In this document: positions 33,561 to 43,859 of the stretch, piece by piece
Layout of the letters: each line of letters begins with the position of its first letter
Position numbering within the stretch: the first letter of the stretch is position 1
Source: Toxorhynchites rutilus septentrionalis
Lineage: Eukaryota; Arthropoda; Insecta; Diptera; Culicidae
Length of the DNA stretch: 64,000 bases
NCBI RefSeq assembly: GCF_029784135.1
Contig: NC_073746.1
Location: 225,259,882-225,323,881, forward strand
Direction of reading: 5' to 3'
Made by a program: the position numbers and the translations under genes
Notes under the pieces: model-generated
Databases searched by the model: none
What the model saw: only the letters and a program-made list of their open reading frames with translations
What the model was told of the DNA's origin: nothing

Positions 33561-33589
33561 ATACGAAATTTCAGTCTTTCTAGTGTTAA

Positions 33590-34560
33590 CGGAGGGGCAA
33601 TTTGCTACCTTCACTGAAGTTGGCGCAATGATTTCCCATACTCATGAAACATAAAAAGACGGGTGGGTAATGTCGGGTACATAACCGAAGAGCCGTAGGA
33701 TTACCCCAAGGGCTGTTAAGTTAAATATCTTATTAAATATCCGAAGCATCAGTATCATCACTGTGTGCAGGATCGATTACGCGAAAGCGATAGGTGACTA
33801 TTATCCTTTGGATGGCAACAAAATGAAAACTCGTTGGTCGCTGCTGATGATATTCGTGGAACAGTGGCCTTGAAGCCCCCGCAGACTGGAGACTTTTTAC
33901 CGTCCAATAGTTTGATCGGCTTCTTGATCAGTATGCATACGCGCACAATGCATCGATTCAGTTGAGTTAGTGTTTGCACTATCGGTCGATGAAATGTCTA
34001 CAGTCTGCGGAGGCTCTTAGTGTACGAGCGCAACAAAATTAGAACACGTTGCCCGCTGTCACCGTTGCCGTCGCTGCCGCTTCTGACACTTCTGCTGCTA
34101 CTACTGCTACATGCTATAACGATAGCCTTATATGCACTGCTCCGCGATTGGGAATGAATTATGTGCTCCGAAAGCAACTGCCAAATTTATTTGATTCGAC
34201 AGACGGTAGAATCACAAGTGGAGTGGCTTACACTACGATTCTTTGTTTGTATTCAAATCATATTCCGCTGTTACTCTGGTTGCTCCTTTCAGTCGGAATC
34301 ATTTGAGGAGCACTAATTAGAACAATCAAAACGAGGCACATAGCGCGTTTGGATAATGCTTGACATTTCCCAATTATAAAATTGTTAATCTGAAGAAAAA
34401 TAAAATGTTATTCATTGTTATAGATGCGTAGAAATATTTCCTATTAATTGATGCAAACATCTTTGCGATCTATTAAGAAGTACTCGAGTTATTAACGTTC
34501 GAATTTTTTTTCCTACTTGTTCAGTGCTTAAATATTAATTTTACCCTCTATACCTTCCGG
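33590..34560. other. Intergenic, no gene recognised
   Basis: Right flank of the piggyBac-like element. A 13-bp inverted pair (gccyccgcagact at about 33873 and agtctgcggaggc at about 34001) encloses about 130 bp. A GCT/GCC-rich stretch at 34050-34110 gives an alanine-rich ORF without other support. Confidence 0.4.
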
Positions 34561-34569
34561 TTAGACGTA

Positions 34570-35145
34570 GCATACGTTGAAAGTTTCTGCAGCTAGGGTC
34601 TGGAAACGTAAAACTGAAAGAACAAAAGATCGTTCTATATTGAAGCGACAAAGGATACAGCAGGAACTTAGCCAATACTGACGGAAGGAAATTCAGCAAT
34701 ATTTACTAAAGTATCAGAGCACCGAAGTTTGGACGCCGTATGCGTACAATACTGTCTACTGTTATGTCGATAACTGACGAGGACCAAGACCCAGCAGCAT
34801 AGAGATCGGAGATGTAGTTTTGGTAAAGCGATTGAGATAGGAGAATAAGTTAAGTACGGAGTTTTCTGCAGGTAAGTTCGGTGTTGTTGGGTAGAAGCGA
34901 AAAGACGTAACGATCCGCTCGGGTTCATCTGGAAAGGTACTACAGTACTACAGAGGTGCTGCGCATTTGAAGGTTTTACCGAAGGATGCAGCTGATTCAA
35001 AAGAGCTGGGAACGGGATTAAGTGAGGAAGAATGGGTACCAGTGTTGGAGTCAAGCATAAATCAGCGAAGCGAAGCGAGTTGTGTGACAGGGGCATCAAA
35101 GCAAAAGCGAGTTGAGACAAGTCGACTTAAGGACTTTTTTATCTA
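34570..35145 (+). pseudogene. Ty3/gypsy integrase C-terminal remnant
   Basis: Plus-strand pieces read IEIGDVVLVKR, NKLSTEFSAGKFGVVG, DVTIRSGSSGK and AAHLKVLP, with YQSTEVWTPYA upstream where gypsy integrases have the RSTPH...G segment. This is the chromodomain-like/GPY-type end of a Ty3/gypsy pol, with frameshifts and stops. It belongs to a different family from the relic at 345-3056. A long minus-strand ORF here (35120-34668) is its shadow. Confidence 0.7.
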
Positions 35146-35372
35146 TTGAGATTGAGCCTAGTGTTAGGTGATCGTTTGTTAATCCAAAGAAGGGTGGGGT
35201 ATAGGGTTATATACCATAATAAAGTGTACCTTGCGAATCAACAAGAAACTTGATTCAAGAAGTAGACAGATGACGGCCTTGGTGGGAGACAGAGCGTAAG
35301 CTTCGAGATAGCCATACGAAAGGATTCTGCTGGGTTCCACACGGTTTCAACAGGAGATCTTTTCAACAACTC

Positions 35373-35528
35373 TGCGTCCACTGCAACATTCACAATTCCG
35401 TCGAGTATTTCTTGTACGTCTGCTCGAAGTACGAGGACCTGAGAAATATGTTCGGGATCAGCGAGCGTGTACGGGACGTGATAAGTGATGATTCATCAAG
35501 AGTCGTTCATTTTATTAGGCTCTTTTAG
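35373..35528 (+). pseudogene. Non-LTR retrotransposon C-terminal zinc-motif remnant
   Basis: A 51-residue strip reads CVHCNIHNSVEYFLYVCSKY, EDLRNMFGISERVRDVISDD and VVHFIRLF, then a stop. It has the C-x2-C ... C plus tyrosine/arginine pattern ending jockey/R1-type ORF2 proteins, with Y in place of the usual H. No upstream RT is attached, and the 5' sequence before it is unrelated. Confidence 0.6.
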
Positions 35529-35529
35529 C

Positions 35530-36196
35530 AATTCAGCTGTGACAGAGTCGAATTTATTTATGTACATTTTATCTCACGATAATTTTGTTGTATATTACAC
35601 AGTAGCTATTCAGGCGTAAGAGAATATCCTATCTTATGTTGCCTTTTTCGGCGTAAGAATATTCCTATTGTTCGAATATTCACCAGTTGGACCATACACA
35701 GCGGGACTGTTGATATGAGGCTTCCATTGTTGTGTTATTAATAGTACCAATTACAGATGCAGCAGATCTTATGTGAAGTGAGAGGCTGGGATCACCATAA
35801 CATGATGATTGTTGCGTGGACATAATAGCTAGAATAACACACGAAGATGGTCAATTGAGAGCACTGAGCTCATGATTGTTCGCTCAGTAGCGGACAAGCA
35901 ACCAATTAGGCTTAGCGGGGGTCGAAAGATGTCGAATTATTTTACAAAAATTGTCAAATCAACAATGGATAAACTACGAAGATCGTTGTTGTTTTCCCTA
36001 ATCAAGGCGAATAAGAGTTTCTAGGTATCCTCTTATTGCACAGGTATCTCCCCACTGGCCTGGTGCCATGGCATCACATGGTGAATATAAATAGCATGTT
36101 ATGGTCTCATTTCATGTGTTTCGAATTTAAAATGAAGCAGAGCAGTTTATTTTTTGTTAGTTTCTTGATTTTAATTCTTCTAATTTTTTTTTGCAG
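35530..36196. other. Region upstream of DHX34, probable 5' intron end
   Basis: A pyrimidine-rich tract followed by ttgcag ends at 36196 and gives a strong splice acceptor 34 bp before the DHX34 start codon. So at least one non-coding 5' exon probably lies upstream. Its position and the promoter were not identified. Confidence 0.5.
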
Positions 36197-36230
36197 TGAA
36201 CTCACAGTTGACAATAACCACATACGAATC

Positions 36231-38258
36231 ATGAGTCATTGGGATCGAAAATCACGCAAAGACGATGTTTATCCGGGAGGGTTATCATCTTCGTCCTCAC
36301 GTGGACACAATACAGAGTTGACAGCTTCAAAATATAATCGCCAATCCACGGACGCAAGAAGCTGGGAGACGAAACGTGGTCGATCGCGTTCTCCTCACAG
36401 ACGGTCAACTGCAACGAAGATCGTGTCATCCAACGAAACTAAAGATATTAACCGTGGAAATTCACCATCTGAAAAGGCTGGAGTTATACTATTCAATGAC
36501 ACTGCTGGACCTAGTCATTTGATGTGTCATGGAAAGCGACGACGATTGCCAGATCAAGAACAGCATTCTCGGAATGAACATGAATATGAACCCCGATTAT
36601 CGAGTGAAAAATCAGAAACCAATCTGATTAATTTCTCATTTTTGGATCACAAAAGCGCATTAAATCGTGTACTTTTGGGTTACTGCAGTCGAGATCAGCT
36701 TGTTAGCGATCCCCACGATTTCTGGCTGTTTGTTAACAAGTACGAAGTTCTTCTGAAGAAAAGTGGTCAAAGTATTTTGCCGGAACCAAAAAGTCTGACC
36801 GAATTGCGAACCGATGAACCCATTCAGAAACAGTACAACAAGGCCTTCAGTACAACGTTTTCCTTGACCGTTCCGTTCGAGGAGCTTTATAGTCGATTGC
36901 GGCATACAGACGGTAGCGACAAATTCAGTAAACTGCAACTGAAGCAATTTTTGCAGATAGTCGTACACTATCTGGATTTCCGCCAGAAGGAACGATTTGA
37001 TAAGCTAATAAAACTACGGGAGGCTCAAGCTAATCTTCCAGTGGCCAAACATCGAGATGAAATAATGGCGGCAGTGAAAAATGAACAAGTAGTTATACTT
37101 GCAGGTGATACAGGTTGCGGTAAATCTACGCAAGTACCGCAATATTTATATCAAGCTGGATTCGATAAAGTAGCTTGTACGCAGCCCAGGCGAATCGCCT
37201 GTATATCGTTATCTAAGCGAGTTGCCCATGAAATGTTATGCGAGTATGGAACTCAGGTTGGCTATCAGATTCGATTTGAGCGAAGTAAAAGTACCAAAAC
37301 AAACATATTGTTTATTACGGAAGGCTTACTATTGCGTCAACTTTCGGCGGAAGATAACCTTTCACAATATTCGGTTATTATATTGGATGAAATACACGAG
37401 CGACATCTGCATGGAGATTTTCTGCTTGGTATCACAAAATGTCTGATCAGAGCGCGACCGGATCTCAAGATAGTACTCATGTCTGCCACAATCAACATAA
37501 AATTATTCGGTGAGTATTTCGCCGAAGAAAAAGCTCAAATTATTGAGGTACCCGGTCGATTGTTTCCTATCAAACTGCACTACATGCCACAAGTACCGGA
37601 TGCATTTGGCAGCAAGCAAAAAACCAGTGATCGTATCAATCCAGAGCCCTATGTGCAGCTTTTGCAGCTTATCGATAAAAAATATCCCCCGACGGAGAAG
37701 GGTGATGTCCTTGTATTCCTCAGTGGATTGAATGAGATAACTTCAATCGTGGATGCTGCTAAAGAGTATTCAGAAAAGAACAAAAACTGGATCATTCTTC
37801 CGTTGCACAGCACCCTATCCATAGCTGAACAAGACAAGGTATTCGATTATGCACCGGAAGGAATGAGGAAATGTATCATATCGACCAATATAGCGGAAAC
37901 ATCGGTGACAATAGATGGAATCCGGTTTGTTATAGATTCTGGGAAGGTCAAAGAAATGAGTTTTGACCCAACAACAAAAATGCAAAGGCTAAAGGAGTTT
38001 TGGATTTCGAAGGCATCAGCTGAACAGCGAAAAGGACGAGCTGGAAGAACTGGGCCTGGAGTTTGCTACAGATTGTACTCGGAAAAGCAGTTCTACGACT
38101 TTGAGGCGTACACTACGGCAGAGATATTGAAAGTTCCACTGGAGTCATTGCTCTTGCAGATGATTTCGATGGGACTTCCCAACGCCCGTTTGTTCCCGTT
38201 CGTCGAAGCACCTCCGTCCGAAAATATTGAGAATGCAATCATGAATTTAAAACATCAC
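36231..38258 (+). CDS. DHX34: DHX34 DEAH-type RNA helicase, coding exon 1
   Basis: DHX34 is an RNA helicase that works with UPF1/SMG1 in nonsense-mediated decay in animals. This exon encodes an Arg/Ser-rich N-terminus and the conserved pre-core [17 protein letters not shown]. The helicase core follows: motif [10 protein letters not shown] (residue 292), Ia TQPRRIA, DEIH motif II (386), SAT motif III (418), [12 protein letters not shown], and motif [12 protein letters not shown] (599). DEIH rather than DEAH is as in the family. ATG 36231 is chosen because an acceptor (ttgcag, 36191-36196) precedes it; the longer in-frame start at 36036 would translate intron. The donor is at 38259 (gtaagt), phase 0. 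Confidence 0.94.
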
Positions 38259-38315
38259 GTAAGTTGTGAAAAATATTTTTGAAGGAAAATTATGTTATTT
38301 ATGTTATTTACACAG

Positions 38316-38510
38316 GAAGCATTAATGGCTGACGAAAAGCTGACTGTTTTGGGAAAAGCACTTGCAAAGATTCCAGTAGATATAGGAATTGGCAAATTGT
38401 TGCTAATGGGATGCGTCTTCCAGCAACTGCAACCAGTACTGACACTGGCTGCTGCTCTGAGTGTTCAGTCACCGTTTACCGTTCGTGCCTATAGAGAACC
38501 TGAATGTGAG
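38316..38510 (+). CDS. DHX34: DHX34, coding exon 2 (winged-helix / ratchet start)
   Basis: The acceptor cacag ends at 38315 and the donor gtaagt begins at 38511, both phase 0. The 65 codons read EALMADEKLTVLGKALAKIP, VDIGIGKLLLMGCVFQQLQP and LTLAAALSVQSPFTVRAYRE, the winged-helix and early ratchet (HA2) region that follows motif VI in DEAH helicases. The intron before it is only 57 bp, while the one after is 7931 bp and full of transposon relics. Confidence 0.93.
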
Positions 38511-39190
38511 GTAAGTATAGCATTTATAGTATATTCACGAAAACAAAATTGAATCATTGTCTAGTTCGTCTATGGAATGACTTACAAATAAATGTCACAC
38601 GGGAAACAGCACATTTCCAAAAAAAGATAAATGTCCAAACCAAAATACCTATAAGTGTGGACATTACTAAAGGATCGTCCCCTTTGTTCCAAACTAACCG
38701 GGCAATCAGTTAAATAAGTTTGCTTCGAAGAGACCGCCGCTTCCGACGGCGGGTCAGCGGCTGATTCGGATCGCGTCACCTCGGTGACTCGTTAGATGGG
38801 GACTTGGCCCCCATTACATTGACCTCGGAATAAATTTCATTGCGAAAAAATAAATTTATAATAAGAATTGCGCTTTTGCGTGTAGCATTTATACCCATGT
38901 TATTTTTTCCGCGTAAAAATATTTCTAGTAGGCTTCTGCGACATTGCGCTTTATTCTCTGCGGTTTCTTTTGTTACGTTCAATTCTTTTGCGATTTTTTT
39001 CCGGTCACAAACCATGACACCTCACCGACCACCAATATTTCAACTGCAGGCGTATGAACGGCCGTCTGCTCAGACACAGATCCACCCTGGCGTAGGATTT
39101 GTTTTGACTGACGCATGAAAATATCGGTGTTCTTTGCATGCTCAAATAAAATTGCCTACTTTCTATGATTGTAGGATGATTAACTCTTTA
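38511..39190. other. First part of DHX34 intron 2, no gene
   Basis: Non-coding intron sequence. A GC-rich patch at 38690-38790 (gaccgccgcttccgacggcg, cgcgtcacctcggtgac) contains short hairpins but no recognised element. Confidence 0.4.
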
Positions 39191-39194
39191 ATTT

Positions 39195-40175
39195 TGGAGT
39201 TGTGGAACGTGTCAGACGTGGTTTTCACGGTTTAAAAGTGGTAATTTTGACTTAGAAGACGAAGAACGTCCCGGACCGCCAAAAAGTTTGGAGATGAATA
39301 ATTGAAGGCTTTACTCGATCAAGATCCGTCACAAACGCAACAAGAACTTGCAGATACAGATACTTGCAGATAGGAGTAGCTCAGCAAACCATATCCGATC
39401 GTTTAAAAGCAATGTGAATGATCCGAAAGATAGGACATTGGATGCCGTATGAATTGAAGTCACGAGACGTCGAACGCCGTTTTTCACGTGCGAACAACTG
39501 CTCCAACGGCATAAAAGAAAGGGTTTTTTTTTGCATCGAATCGTTACTGGCGATGAAAAGTGGGTCCATTACGACAATCCTAAACGTCGGGCAACGTATG
39601 GATATCCCGGCCATGCATCAACATCGACAGCCGCGCGGAATATTCACGAAGCATATGCTGTCTATTTGGTGGGACCAGCTGGGTATGGTGTAATATGAGC
39701 TGCTAAAACCGAATGAAATGAATCACGGGAGACATCTACCGGCGACAATTGATGCGTTTGAGCCGTGCACTGAAGGAAAAACTGTCACAATATGAGCAAA
39801 GACACGATTAAGTTATTTTGTAGCACGAAAATGCTCGGCTGCATGTCGCGAAACCGGTCAAAACACTTGGAAACGCTGAAATGGGAGGTGCTATCCCACC
39901 CGCCGTATTCTCCTAACATTGCTCCGCCCGATTACTATCTTTCTCTATCGATGCAACATCGCCTGGTTGACCAGCACTTCTCCAATTTAGATGAAGTCAA
40001 AAATTGGATCGTTTCGTGGTTAGCCGACAAACCGGCCGATTATTTCCGCAAAGGAATCCGTGAATTGCCAGAAAGATGGAAAAAAAAGTTGTGATTAACG
40101 ATGGGCAATACTTTGAATATTAAATTTGTAACCATTTTTGCAGAATAAAGCATTAATTTTTGAAAAAAACGGTAC
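39195..40175 (+). mobile_element. Decayed mariner element in DHX34 intron 2
   Basis: Plus-strand transposase pieces of the same family as the copy at 24618-25755: TCQTWFSRFKSGNFDLEDEE, GPPKSLEM, ALLDQDPSQTQQELADT (with a duplicated ttgcagata), VERRFSR, VTGDEKWVHYDNPKR, then SRNRSKHLETLKWEVL, HPPYSPNIAPPDYY (third-Asp region) and RGIRELPERWKKKL. The 3' end shares gggcaatactttgaatatta and caaaatgcttaat-type tail sequence with the intron 1 copies of PIG-V. Many stops and frameshifts; the first helix-turn-helix is missing. Confidence 0.85.
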
Positions 40176-40179
40176 TCTA

Positions 40180-40965
40180 AAATGTTACTGTATGTGGTTA
40201 AGTCGCACGAAACGCAAAAACTTTCTCTTTTTGGTGTACCAAGATGAGGGACGTCTTGTTTTTTTTGAAATTTGTTTTTGTCTTACTCATACTACCGATA
40301 CATTAGTGTACGTGCGTTAAATATCAAAAAGGTCTATACAATTTCGTGTTAAGGCAGCATCGACAGATGCACCGATGGTTCATTGCTTTTTAGATGAAAA
40401 ACGATGAAAGTCTGAACGATTGAAAAAGAAAACTAAATCATTTGTTGAACTCTAACTCACAGAATCCAGTCTACTGCTATATGGAAGTATAAAAATTGGA
40501 TTTGCTACGAAATCTGTAATCAAAACACGAAGGGATTCCGCCAAAATTACCGATAAAGATGTCCTTTGACATATCCCATCACCCATTACCTAACGTGTAA
40601 TAACCCGGATGTGATTTTCAACTTCCCGGTTAGAGCGAACAAACGGATGGAGTTATGCTCTGAAGTATTCGTCGATAAACAACATTTGCCTGGCGTTTGT
40701 GCAGATGAAATAAGAATAAATGTGGACAATTGTGTTCAACGTCTTCTGCTAAAATTATATTTTCTGCATATCAAGGGAAAAATTAAAGATTGGACAATTT
40801 TGTCCTCATTGCTTTTTTAATGACTTCCCCCAAAACGAATTCGTTCCTCTCTCTCTCTCCTTCCCATGTATCTTTATGCATGTATCGATGTTTGAGTTCA
40901 CCGTGGTTTGACAAACGTTACAGGTGAGTTAGATTTTTTTTATCGTACACGGAAATTACTCACAC
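40180..40965. other. Intron sequence, no gene recognised
   Basis: An open frame at 40566-40820 has no family resemblance. The region ends with a CTCTCTCTCT run near 40850. Confidence 0.4.
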
Positions 40966-40969
40966 GTAT

Positions 40970-40998
40970 AAAATAGCGTGCCGTGAGTGCGCTATTTT
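40970..40998. repeat. 9-bp perfect hairpin in DHX34 intron 2
   Basis: aaaatagcg (40970-40978) and cgctatttt (40990-40998) can pair perfectly around an 11-nt loop. No poly-U run or known motif follows. It may be part of an unrecognised element. Confidence 0.5.
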
Positions 40999-41344
40999 GC
41001 ACGCCTAATACTAACTAATACTAACGCGAGGACCTTTATAGCATACTTGATAAATGTCTAAGTTCGTTGGTTTGAGTTCACGATGGGTAGAAAATTAACC
41101 TTCCATTGATGGGGTAACTACTTTTATGCATCAGGAATCAAGTTTTCGTTCCTCTTTATATGGACGTACAAAAAGCTTGCATACGGGGGTACAAAATTAG
41201 TGTCAGGGGGAAATGGAAATGAGGATTGTTGAATGAAGAGGCTGATTTGTATTCATTAGTCGAGTCAGTTAAAATAACCACTGACTGGACTAGTTCACCA
41301 GTCATCCTCGCTAGTCAACGCTAGTCAATTCATTTTCTAGTCAA

Positions 41345-42665
41345 GTCATTTTTGAAGTAGAACTACGTCTTTCATTGAGGGTGCCGAATCAGAAAACAGG
41401 TCACGTTTTTATGAAATAAAGTTAATGTTAATAACTATTTTTGCCGTGAACGGATTCTGGCGATTTACATACCAAACGAATCGGAATTTCCCTAAGATTT
41501 GTTTGATATGCTATACATTATAATCCCATACATTATAATCATAGTCCATTCTACGTGGGAACACCGACTGGACAACAACGTTGCTGGGCGAGCTGGATGG
41601 GGAGGAATCGATTGGTTTTTTCAAGGCAATGGGGATGGAGGAGTAATATGAAGAAAGAGTAGAGTCTTCCAAGAGCCATTTTGAAGGCTAGAGGCTAATG
41701 AACTGAATGTTTACTAAATGTTTAAAGTTTTCAATATCGTGCAAATTTTCAATATCGTTCTAGATACGAAAAAATGAAAACCGCTTATTCTTCTTTGTTT
41801 TGCGCCATCATATGTCTTCGTTTCGGACTGAGCTGTGGGCGCGACCAAATTACTCACTCGCTGATGTCTCTGGCATTACAATCATTGCATCAAACTGACG
41901 CCATTGCATTTATGTTTTGAGCTACACAATTGTGTGGGGAATCATCAAGCTAGGCTATCGTCAGCTCACCCAGAAAATAAATGTTCTGGAATTTTGTCAG
42001 TGATTTGGTTTCGCATGACAGTAGGAAAACTCTCTTCACAAAGGATGGCAGCTAAGCTAAACTAGACTGGCAATTCTAACAGAAAGGGCTTCTGTTGAGA
42101 AGAGCGCAAAACAGAGATAAGTGTGTGTATATTTAGGTGTTTCAAGCCATCGATATATGGATATTTGTGTGCGTACGTGCGTGCTTCATAACCCGTACGT
42201 AAAAATAGTGCATATTCGCTACATATATTGATCCTCATTTGTAATGATAAATATAAACAAGGAGGGGAGATAGCGGGAGGGACATTGCATCAATGCATCG
42301 AACTGACGCTATGATGAAGCAGGTGTTAAGGTTGTGCGCCAAAAAATTAATTGGGGAATACCAAGTTATTCAATAAGTTATAATAAGTCATTAATTTATT
42401 TGGGTCGCGTGTAGATAGATCTTATTTCGCTTATTCAGTCACCAAGAAAGTAAATGTTGTTCGGGAATTTTGTATTTGATTTGGTTTCGCTTGCCAGTAG
42501 AAAAACTTTCTCCACTACGCTACGCTTATCTCGAGCATGTATTGTTCTGCGAGCACAAGAATGAATCATCAAACAATTATCGTGAAATGAATCTACATTA
42601 AATAAACATTTCAGGGCGACCTGGTAGAAACAAGCGACTTGAATCTAACTACAGCGTAGTTCCAC
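41345..42665 (+). repeat. Dispersed non-coding repeat, copy 1
   Basis: Its left edge reads gtagaactacgtctttcatt and its right edge cgtagttccacgtcaacaat, which are inverted relatives. The interior holds two diverged sub-units (around 41870-42130 and 42280-42510). A long inverted relative covers 52440-53640 and 59410-59640. Shared blocks include agggtgccgaatcag, taccaaacgaatcggaa, tgacgccattg, gacattgcatcaatgca and aacaaggaggggagatagcg. It has no coding potential and looks like a mosquito-specific transposon without a preserved ORF. Confidence 0.75.
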
Positions 42666-42669
42666 GTCA

Positions 42670-43800
42670 ACAATGCGGTCGTGTCTTGAACACAACCTCC
42701 TATATTTTTTTTTGTTGGCGGTGACTGCCGAAGCAGCTCTAGTCGAAGCGGAGCTACTGGGAGTAGAGTCGGTCTTCATTTTTCACCGTCGAAGATTTCG
42801 GGCCCTGGCTGGAATTGTAATAACGCCTGATAAACATAATACGATTGATTCACATTCTTTTCTGTTACGGTTATCTTTTGGCGTCGAATAGAAACATTCG
42901 TATATTTGAAAAAAATAGTAGTTGACATGTAGATCCAGCATATGGGTTGAAAAAAGTCCTTAAAATAAATCAAGGCTTAGAAGAAAACTGGGGCTCGTTT
43001 TGAAGAAAAAGGGGTCAGATTGGGTATCATTAAAATCATGCTACTTCGTGTTATTTACTTTATTTCGGCTCATACGCTTCTATTCTTGCTAATTTTTATC
43101 CAGCCTTATTCTAACAAGATAGGTTTTCTGTGTGATTTTATTTGCAATAGTTTATGAAATAATTAAGCACGAGTTATTACTTTAAATAAAAATCAAAACA
43201 AATCCACATCTTACTGAATCACATACAGAATATGCTTTGAAAACTTTGAAAACAAAACATTATATTTTATTCTGATTGTTCCGGCGGATGAGATTTGATT
43301 AACATAATTATTATATTAAATCAATTGTAGAATTTAGATTGCATAGAAAAATCGAAAAATGGATTTTAGGTCAACTCAGAAAACGGATCGTAGAGGGTAT
43401 CCGGGACATGCTCGAAATATGTTTGGATGTGATCAAAAAGGTTCAAGTCAGTTTTTCTAACAAATGAAACTTTTTGAATTCTGAATAAGTAAAGATGGGG
43501 TAGATCTGATAAGTTTTAAAGGGCATCAGGTCCCAGGTGCACATATTCCAGAAACATTCTCATCCGTATCTCCTGAACCCTACATTCAACCCAAAATCTG
43601 TTGCTGAGATACACACCGTTCAATTTTTTGTCACATGCGGAACTTGGAAACAATGAAGTAAAACTATTTTCGCGATTGGGTTCCAAAAATCAATTTTTAA
43701 CAAACGACACAATATCATTGAATTTTCATTTTTGAGGGTCGGGAATTTTGTGAAATCATGCGGGAATTCAAAAATTGAAATTGAGTGGCCACCTTGCAAT
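42670..43800. other. Intron sequence, no gene recognised
   Basis: AT-rich non-coding DNA between the dispersed repeat and the RTE relic. No domain was seen in any frame. Confidence 0.4.
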
Positions 43801-43859
43801 CGGTCGAATTTGTACATGGTACACTTCGTACGAGGTCGGGGTTTGCGTAGCCCATTGTA

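Larger units (their letters stand above)
28107..33589 (+). mobile_element. piggyBac-like element with internally duplicated body
   Basis: The whole interval is bounded by TTAA (28107-28110 and 33586-33589), the piggyBac target. The termini are inverted: the left reads TTAACACTAG; the right, on the minus strand, TTAACACTAGAAAGACTG, close to the canonical piggyBac tip that begins CCCTAGAAAGA. Inside are decayed transposase pieces on the plus strand: an acidic N-terminus (28623-28709), a WTKFDEGDIPGRL-type segment (29801 onward) and a Cys-rich C-terminus (30409-30555). The body occurs as unit 1 (28313-30748), unit 2 (30749-33181) and a 379-bp partial unit 3 (33182-33560) that jumps to the right tip. 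The palindrome GCAGTCA-TTT-TGACTGC recurs near the ends and at each unit junction. No unit encodes an intact transposase. Confidence 0.85.

Noticed and set aside
34668..35120. 150-codon minus-strand ORF
   Set aside because: Shadow of the gypsy integrase remnant, which translates on the plus strand to recognised motifs.
36036..36230. In-frame N-terminal extension of DHX34 from an upstream ATG
   Set aside because: It translates a pyrimidine-rich tract ending in ttgcag, a strong splice acceptor; the hydrophobic LILILLIFF stretch is intron, not a signal peptide.
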